Below, one piece after another: positions 57,401 through 64,000 of a stretch of 64,000 nt of DNA. The stretch covers positions 3,210,001-3,274,000 of the forward strand of contig CM072878.1 in the NCBI GenBank assembly GCA_036937835.1, read 5' to 3'. Numbering within the stretch: the first letter of the stretch is position 1; every line of letters begins with the position of its first letter. A program made the translations under genes and the position numbers. The DNA is from Pampus argenteus (lineage: Eukaryota; Chordata; Actinopteri; Scombriformes; Stromateidae). Below the pieces are notes generated by a model. The model saw only the letters and a list, made by a program, of their open reading frames with translations. It did no database searches and was not told the origin of the DNA.

Positions 57401-58416
57401 TGAGAGGGAGGAGGCGGTGGCTGAGGAGAGAGCGGTGAAGAAGCAGGAAATGAGAGATACCTTTCCTTTCGCCTGCTGACCAGCTTTGTTCTCAAATCCT
57501 CCACTCCTATCACAGGCTCATCCTCAGGCTCCCTATCCACCTCCCAGTTACCCTCAGCACATACGGACACAAAGCCGTCCCCATCCAGCACACGGAGGAT
57601 ACGCTCTGGCTTTGAACCAAAGAAGGAGACATTGGGAGAATTCAAGAGATTTCCACCAGCTGCTCTCTTGTTGCTTCCATCTCTGTCAACAGCCCCAACT
57701 ATCTCCCCCTCCTCTATCTCAGAGTGGTCAGAGTCAGCACTCTCCCTCTGCTGTCCAATTTTGGTGATACTACAGTCCACTCGCCTCCTAAGAGGAAGTT
57801 TGGTGGCCAGAGAGGGGCTTGGTAGGTCAGTGAAGGTATAAGTGGAATCTGGAGGCTCTTCCTCCTTCTCATCATCATTTCCTCTTTCAGCATTTTTTGT
57901 CTCTCCCCTCATTTTCCCACTTCCATCATCAGTGTCCGATGCAGGGGAACCAGTGGGGTCAAAGGGGTCATATTTTTCCCCTTCTCCTTCCTCCTCCTCC
58001 CCATCCAGCCTTCCCTCTTTGTCTCCCTCGGTTGGATGGAAAGGATCATACATCTCCTTCTTCCTGGCCTTTTCTTCACAGTCAACACCTGGATGCACTG
58101 AGGTGTGAGGGAAGGAATCTGAAGTGGTGTTGGGTATTTGTGTAGCGGGAGATGATGTTGCTAGTGAGGCAGAAGTGGAGGACACCCTTGCCACCTCTGT
58201 CCCCCGAGTCTGACTTTGTACATGGTTCTGATAAACTGACGAGTTGGCACAGACAGAAGAGGATGTTGACAAAGGCGATGATGGATCAGATGAAGGAGAT
58301 GACAGAGACAAGGAGGGTGAGCAGGGAGGAGGGCTCCTGGCAATCTCTCTCACTCCAGCAGGGGAAGAGGAGGCAGCAGGTCTCCTTTTGAAGGCTGATG
58401 CTGGAGTCAAGTCCAT
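51474..58416 (-). CDS. scaf1: SR-related CTD-associated factor 1 (SCAF1/SR-A1)
   Basis: A nuclear SR-like protein thought to link splicing to the RNA polymerase II CTD. Minus-strand exons: 54903-58416 (3514 nt), 54081-54163, 53390-53698, 51941-52069, 51474-51632. Total 4194 nt, 1397 aa. Family landmarks in order: YDPFHPTEG and KYDPFDPTGS, SDHSEIEEGEIVG, LVSRRKERY, long RS/RD/RE tracts, VPPSIQDLNGSDLFAIKRTITV, KLQSKVSVLVREGVSSTT, ESRSPFLKP, SPDSQTVDSSCKTPE, GVDCTTGGVLALTALLFKME, then the conserved C-terminal domain ([20 protein letters not shown] to YVQRYKYFRKHGRK). The start MDLTPASAFKRRP is the first ATG after an in-frame stop. The roughly 200-residue N-terminal part of human SCAF1 was not found, so an upstream coding exon may be missed or absent in fish. 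Confidence 0.93.
53952..54010 (+). repeat. (CA)n microsatellite in scaf1 intron
   Basis: CGCA/CACA repeats turning into AAACACA repeats, between scaf1 exons 2 and 3. On the transcribed strand it is a GT tract about 70 bp downstream of the donor at 54080. Confidence 0.85.
56885..57035 (-). repeat. scaf1: coding hexanucleotide repeat encoding (RD/RE)n in scaf1
   Basis: Near-perfect GACAGAGACAGGGAC-type repeats within the large scaf1 exon encode an Arg-Asp/Arg-Glu run of about 50 residues. The repeat stays in frame. Length variation between individuals is likely, and the run probably mediates contacts with other RS/RD proteins. Confidence 0.85.
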
Positions 58417-58659
58417 GGGCCAGGAGGACTGGTTATGCAGAGGTCAGACAGTGGGACCTGGAGGTTGGAAGCGAAGGCCACGCAGACAAAAAGGAATCCA
58501 GCAATCAACCTAATGGAAAGGACAGGAGACATGCAATCTTTATCTAACAATAAAAGTATATCTGGAAATGCTGAGACTACAGGGGCTAAAGTAGGCTGTG
58601 GCATCATTATCTTTTTTCTGCACCTAATTACATATGAAATAAGTTGCCCACATTCAACG

Positions 58660-58905
58660 CAACATCTTATGGATGTTCTTCCGTGCCATCTTTAAGAAAA
58701 AGACCCAGCTCTTTTGCGAACACCTCCACCTGATGGACTATAAAAAAAAGTTATTATCTACTACGCACATGTCCTATCAGACCTGAACCTAGCTTCATGG
58801 CACTTACTTCCGTTGTTCTCTCCTGAAAAGAACCTTGTTTGTGTTGTATTAACTCTCATATGTATGTCGCTTTCGATAAAAGCATCTGCCAAATGAAATT
58901 TTAAC
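58660..58905 (+). mobile_element. LINE 3' end in scaf1 5' intron
   Basis: Ends CGCTTTCGATAAAAGCATCT and GCCAAATGAAAT, a variant of the widespread fish tail GATAAAAGCGTCTGCTAAATG found on L2-type LINEs and tail-sharing SINEs. The upstream part (AAGACCCAGCTCTTTTGCGA) also matches that repeat class from memory. Confidence 0.6.
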
Positions 58906-58984
58906 ATTGTCCATTCCAGTCCCCTGTCTGTCAGTGATTTTCCCCCAAAACTTCACTACAGCATCTTCCTTCTTCATGGTCTGG

Positions 58985-59110
58985 TCATGGTTAGTCCAAA
59001 CGACAACATAGACGCTTTTCTAGTCTTTGCAACCACTCAAAGCACTTTACAAAATATGTTAGTATTCACTCATTCATACATTGATGGCCCCAGTCCTCAC
59101 TTCCACATAC
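58985..59110 (+). repeat. possible dispersed repeat
   Basis: The stretch CAACCACTCAAAGCACTTTA with ATTCACTCATTCATACA downstream resembles a common fish interspersed repeat. The identification is from memory only. Confidence 0.35.
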
Positions 59111-60018
59111 AGACTGGAGGAGTCGGTAATTACAGCCATATTAAACATATTATTAGACAGGCTATTCCAGGAATGCACTTGGTATTAGCTTTGCCAAATA
59201 ACAGGTGGTGTGATTTACAAGAAAGGGGACTTGGGACATAAACAATACAAATTCAATAACTACCAAGCCCAGAGAATGAGAGAGTTTCTGCATGGAGAAA
59301 AAAAATGGAGATCGTATGTAGGAGAATGTGTATCAACTCATGACTGTGTATCAACATTTGCATTGTCATCAAAGCTCTCTGTGTTTGCTGATTCACAGCT
59401 AACACTGTGTGTGTGGTGAGGGACAGATGTGTCTATTAATGAGCCCAGCAACATGACAGTCAAGTATCTCTCATCCGTCCAGTCCCTCAGTGATCAGCAG
59501 CAGACTGGTCAGTCTTTAACTAGTTGCTGATTTCAACTATCATGAGCAAGGCGTGGTTTCTCCTAGCTGTTCATTACTGGTTACAGAAAGTCCTTTCTGG
59601 TCGAATACATTAACAGCGTTAGTGAGTATTAGTATATGTACCGTTATGTACCTACAGCCCTTTAGTTTTCCACGTCTTGCTTTTTTCTGTTGAGCTTTAA
59701 CATAGTTTCCTTTCCCTGCATAACGTCATTGTTTGCTTGTGTGTTTTCTAACTATTGTTGGTGAAAAAGAAACAAAAGTAAGGCTATACACAGCTGTATC
59801 TGTGCACACTCTTAGCCTCTGTTAGCCTCCGTACTATAACTTTAAGGAACATCTTTGTAGATTACATTGCCCATAATCCTGTTTTGTCACTACTCATATA
59901 GTACACAGGACTTTTAAGAGACGTTCACTCTCTGCAAGGATGTGTCAGCAGCAGGTATTCAGCTAGCTAGTGAGCTAATTAGCTTCCAGTAGCTCGCTGT
60001 GTGCTCATGAGTTACCTT

Positions 60019-60190
60019 CAGTCCAGTAACGTGCAGTCTCAGACCGAAGCCTCCGTCTTGCATTTACTGGTGCCTCTATTTAAGACATGAAATCGCGAGT
60101 TAAAATACAGCACAAACTGCTTATTTTGCCGTTTTAAAGGCGCAACAACAGCTCCATTCCATCAATCACCGCCATTTTCCTCCCCCTCTA
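60019..60190 (-). promoter_or_regulatory. scaf1: probable scaf1 first noncoding exon and promoter
   Basis: The minus strand has a donor CTGAAG|GTAACT at about 60019. Above it are about 170 bp of moderately GC-rich sequence including GCCATTTT and the element CCGCCATTTTCC, a YY1-like site often near housekeeping start sites. Splicing to an acceptor near 58430-58515 would lead into the start codon at 58416. Inferred from splice signals and position only. Confidence 0.45.
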
Positions 60191-60639
60191 GCCGGACAAC
60201 AAAGGATGATGGGAAACGTAGTTTATTGCACGATGCTGAAATTGGCTTCCGATTCGCAGCTTCCGGTCATAGACCATATTTTTAATGAAGGATGAACTCC
60301 AGCATGTTTTACTACATATACAAACAGGCTACTGACATTAAAGGTAGAAGATATTGTTGTGTCCAGTTAAAGAAGCACATTTCATTTTTTTTTATTAATT
60401 TCATATTTTTATGAATGATAATTTAATTAATGAGAAGTTGTACTTATCTACAACACATAGATAAAAGACTCATGTGAACACCCATGTTTGTAAAATAAAA
60501 GCTGCAGGAAGAGACAGCGTCTTCGGGGATGAAGGAAGCTGCCTAGGAGTAAACTGTGTCTCCTCTTAATTCAAGTAAAATTCAAGTACTTGGTTTTTCC
60601 TTGTGTGGTATTCTTTAGATCTTGCAGGTCCGTTAAAAC

Positions 60640-61440
60640 CTGACATAGAACTTGGTCCTTCGAGCCAGATGCCAACATACCCGAGTTCCTGAGGATTGAC
60701 AGAGGACATATGACGGTCTTCAGCTGTCCAGGGCCAGACGGTCAGTCCATCACTCCAAAGTCAGTCCACAGTGTATTCAACAGTGTTGAAAATCGCAAGG
60801 TAAGCAAATTACGTAAAATTTGCTGGATTGATAGTCGATAGTCATGCTAAAGATATCCTAAAACATAGGTTTAAAGTCAAACACAGAGCACAGACCCTGT
60901 GTGAGACAATATCCTCTTAAACCTGATGCCAGAGAAAGAATCGGACCAGTGATAAAAGATTTAGTAGAAGCAGGAGTCAGAGTTCGATGTGATGACTCCC
61001 CATGTAACACACCAATATTTCCAGTAAAGAAAGCAGCTCCATCCACCAGTTGGAGGATGGAGCCAGATAATAACCTATCTAGATGATTTACTCTAGCATC
61101 AGAGACAGAAAAACATGTTTGACAGACATGAATGTACTTCTGAAATATCTAGCAGACACAGGAAATAAAGTTAACAAAAACAAACAAGCAATATTATCCG
61201 CACCAAAACCAATTACAAAGAAACAGATGATTTTATTTAAGCGTTGGGTTATGCTCAAATGATCTATGATACACCAAAAAGAATGTGTGACTGACTCGAG
61301 TGCACACCGGACATATCTGCATGCTGAAACAGACGTTAGCAGGAACAACTGTACTTGCATTAATAGACTACAGGAAACCACTTGTACAGGCGGTTGATTT
61401 TATGTTGTCTGTGCTGAATAAAGACCAGAAAAAGTCTAGA
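60640..61440 (+). mobile_element. endogenous retrovirus fragment (pol)
   Basis: A plus-strand frame at 60901-61086 resembles the start of a retroviral reverse transcriptase of the gamma/epsilon type, with the motif SPCNTPIFPVKKA after a QYPLKP-like opening. It breaks off at a stop at 61084-61086. TGGTCCTTCGAGCC at 60653 could be a primer-binding site, and an AATAAA-containing stretch just before it (60495-60650) could be LTR sequence. The rest is full of stops and deletions. It is a decayed internal fragment with no intact gene, and I could not define paired LTRs. Confidence 0.6.
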
Positions 61441-62201
61441 AGAAGGATAAAAAAAATATACTAAAATCGATTAGGAAATAAATTGGGAATCAAACAGTGT
61501 ATCATAGTGAGATAGAAACTGAATTGATGGAGAATTAGAATATTGATTATATAATTCATTATATAATAATATTAATGGGTATATTCACTATAGAGTGAAG
61601 TGACAGAGGAGGGAAATGTCAAATAAATAATGACTTATAGAAGATAATAATAGGATATTGATCTAGATATTGGATGTTAAATTGCATATTTCAGTCTACA
61701 TCTGGGTGTCTGGATTTATTCTAAACTTTCCTTTAGATCTCATGTAAAAAGAATATGCCAAAAAATAGGTTTAACTGAGCAAATTTTAGATTTATTAGAA
61801 ACTCATGAGCACAGAGACAGCTATGATATATAGAGTATATGAATGCTATTATCATTCCACATTTTCACATATGGAACTATCACAAGCTCACAAATTTATG
61901 CCGAAACCACTTGACATGTTATAGAAACTTGCTCTTAAAGTGCTGGAAACCCAACAAAAACAAATATTAAACAAATATTCCTATGCTGGGAAAATGTTTT
62001 AAAATATGTTAACCTTTGTCTTTACATAATACTGCTCCTCCTTCATTTCAGAAATTTATTACGCAAAGAACAAGTACTTAATTTAACAAAGGTACCATAA
62101 GAGGAGACTGCCATATTTCTATCTGAAGAAAATGCTTTCAGTCAGAATTTTCTGTAACAGCATTGAAATAATGGAATTTATCACCGGTGCACTTCAAAGA
62201 T
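61441..62201. other. AT-rich stretch without recognised features
   Basis: Very AT-rich between the retroviral fragment and LINE tail copy C. Part may be further decayed retroviral DNA, but nothing can be supported. Confidence 0.4.
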
Positions 62202-62470
62202 TGTACAATATGTGTGTGTTGATTTGTTCTGTACAGGTGACATCATTGCACGTCTGTCCGTCCTGGGAGAGGGATCCCTCCTCTGTGGCTCTTCCTGAGG
62301 TTTCTTCCACCTTTTTCCCTGTTAAAAGGTTTTTTGGTGGACAAGTTTTTCCTCACTTGAATCGAGGGTCTAAGGACAGAGGGTGTCACTCCCTGTACAG
62401 ATTGTAAAGCCCTCTGAGACAAATGTATTTTGTGACTTAAGGCTATACAAATAAAATTTGATTTGATTTG
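62202..62470 (+). mobile_element. LINE 3' tail (copy C)
   Basis: About 270 bp, nearly identical to copy A at 20391-20668 and sharing its terminal 115 bp with copy B. Ends in TTTGATTTGATTTG. Three copies in 64 kb, all in plus orientation, indicate a successful family in this genome. Confidence 0.75.
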
Positions 62471-63975
62471 ACTCTTTCACTGGTCAGTAGAAGCTGTGGC
62501 TCCTTATCACACATGAACATTACAACACTATGTGCTTTTCTCTGCTGCCTTCCTGTTGTCTCTCTTCATTGATCATTTCCTTTACCTGAATGTTGTTTTT
62601 TGTAACCTAACTTGCTTAGGAGGTTTTGTTGTTAACTATTCTATATTGTGTTGTGACACTGTTTGTATGGTGATGTGTACCGTTTCTAGTCTGTGTGTAT
62701 TAATTAAATGTGGACAACACATCAAAATGAGCTTTTCAGGTTCACTGTCTCATTTACACTTTACGTTTTCTTTTTTTGTTAAATCAATAAAAACAAAATA
62801 AACATGTTTAAAACTACTGAAGACTGATGATTATACATGATTACAAATATGTTATACAATGCTATCAAGCATTCAATAACTGTTTATATACCAGTTATGA
62901 GTGCAACCCTAACCCGGTGCCAGACATTTTTTCTTGTTGGGGTTAGTTTGAGGCTGTGTTATTTAGTGGTGGGGTTATGGAATTTGTAGTATTTCCACAA
63001 ATAAGCACTGGCTTAGTATGAATGTAGTATTGAAAAACAAATACTGGTAATAATCAGAGAACTGACTGAACAATAGAAAGTAGAGAATAATGCTCAAATC
63101 TGGAAGAAAAAACCAACAGACATGGAGTTTAGAAAATTCCAACAAAAAGTTGCACAACTGTTGTATAAATGTCAGAATAATGTTTGTTTATTGGACAGCT
63201 TCTCTCTGCTTTTGTACATATTGTATATATGTTTAGAATAAGCTTTAAAGCAAACAGAAATCTGGAGATCATCCAAAGGAGACTGTGACCTGAAGAAGGC
63301 CCGGTGGTACACAATGATAGCATCATCAATTACAGTGATGAGTTAGAAAATATTTATTACAGTATTGTGATTATTTATTAAATAGCAGGGGGGCTAATAT
63401 TGACCCTTGAGGGACACCTTTATTAGCAATTTGTGGGCTTGATTTGAAACCATCGGCAAGAACAATCTGACTGACAGCTGTAGCAGAAGGACACTGGTGT
63501 CCTCCAGAAAACCATGTAGTTGTGAGTTGACCAATGATTGTAGGAGTTTGGACAGACAGGACAGTTTGGATGCTGTATAGGCCAGTAGTTGTTCAGGTGT
63601 GATTCTTGAGATGGGCTATATCCCCACCTAGCCACACCCTAGCAACACAAGTTGCGAAGTGAGAAGAGATCCAGGCACCCCTCGGTCCAAAACTTGCCGT
63701 TAAATCATCAGTATAAAAGATGAACAATTGTGTTAGTAAATATCTGGTTCTAAAAAGTCTAAGGTACAAGACTGTGTAAGTAACAAGTTTAAATAATTAC
63801 AGTACTGATTATTGTGATGACAAAACAAATTTTACAATCTGCAGTGTGGAACTTTTAATTTCTGGAGCAGTTTTGGGTGAATTCAGCTACTATGGTGTGG
63901 CATTTTACCCACCAAAGAACTCTGATTACATTTGTGCCTCTGACTGGCTTCTTCTCTACTTCTCTTCTTTCCCAG
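62471..63975. other. intergenic stretch without recognised genes
   Basis: AT-rich, only short chance frames. Nothing supportable was seen on either strand. Confidence 0.4.
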
Positions 63976-64000
63976 TATTCTGGCCGCAGGTGGCAAACAT
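63976..64000 (+). other. possible start of an exon at the window edge
   Basis: A strong pyrimidine tract TTCTTCTCTACTTCTCTTCT and then TTCCCAG (ending 63975) precedes TATTCTGGCCGCAGG. This looks like a plus-strand splice acceptor followed by open sequence (YSGRRWQT). Only 25 bases are visible, so no gene can be named. Confidence 0.2.

Overview
The window looks like a stretch of a ray-finned (teleost) fish chromosome. The genes are multi-exon with short GT-AG introns (many under 500 bp). The introns carry long CA/GT tracts. The mobile elements are the usual fish mix: Tc1/mariner copies, hAT and piggyBac-like MITEs, RTE and L2-type LINE tails, and one endogenous retrovirus fragment. Splice structures below were assembled by eye from phase-consistent GT/GC-AG junctions and family knowledge of the human proteins; no alignment was run.

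Layout. (1) 1-25847, plus strand: the 3' two thirds of smg1, the PIKK-family kinase of nonsense-mediated decay (NMD). Thirty-nine exons give 2381 codons in one open frame, from mid-protein to the FATC terminus. Its introns hold a hAT MITE, Tc1 remnants, a LINE tail and a nearly intact 1.6-kb Tc1-like element. (2) 28285-32739, plus strand: a complete 8-exon peroxisomal 2-hydroxyacid oxidase (HAO1/HAO2 family, 371 aa) with several introns bounded by AC/GT repeats. (3) 33784-38379, minus strand: complete lin7b (207 aa, L27 + PDZ), tail-to-tail with hao. Its last coding exon is only 22 nt and is separated from the rest by an intron full of dead transposons. (4) 41524-49349, minus strand: complete snrnp70 (U1-70K, 471 aa). 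(5) 51474-58416, minus strand: complete or nearly complete scaf1 (SR-related CTD-associated factor, 1397 aa, one 3.5-kb exon). (6) 58500-64000: the scaf1 5' region, LINE tails, a decayed retroviral pol fragment and otherwise featureless DNA.

The most striking item is in the 3.6-kb snrnp70 intron between coding exons 6 and 7. On the transcribed strand it contains a clear poison exon (45528-45645: stop after four codons, 118 nt). About 1.3 kb further downstream lies a tandem array of six exact copies, plus degenerate ones, of GGTAAGGCCC (43910-44208). Each copy is a potential U1 snRNA pairing site (G|GTAAG). The spacing is 39-59 bp and the sequence between cores is poorly conserved. A multi-copy array of 5' splice-site-like motifs inside the pre-mRNA of the U1 snRNP's own 70K protein suggests a U1-sensing, autoregulatory decoy.

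Three of the five genes are RNA-processing factors: SMG1 (NMD kinase), SNRNP70 (5' splice-site recognition) and SCAF1 (splicing/CTD). The poison-exon product of snrnp70 would itself be an NMD substrate, that is, a target of the pathway SMG1 drives.
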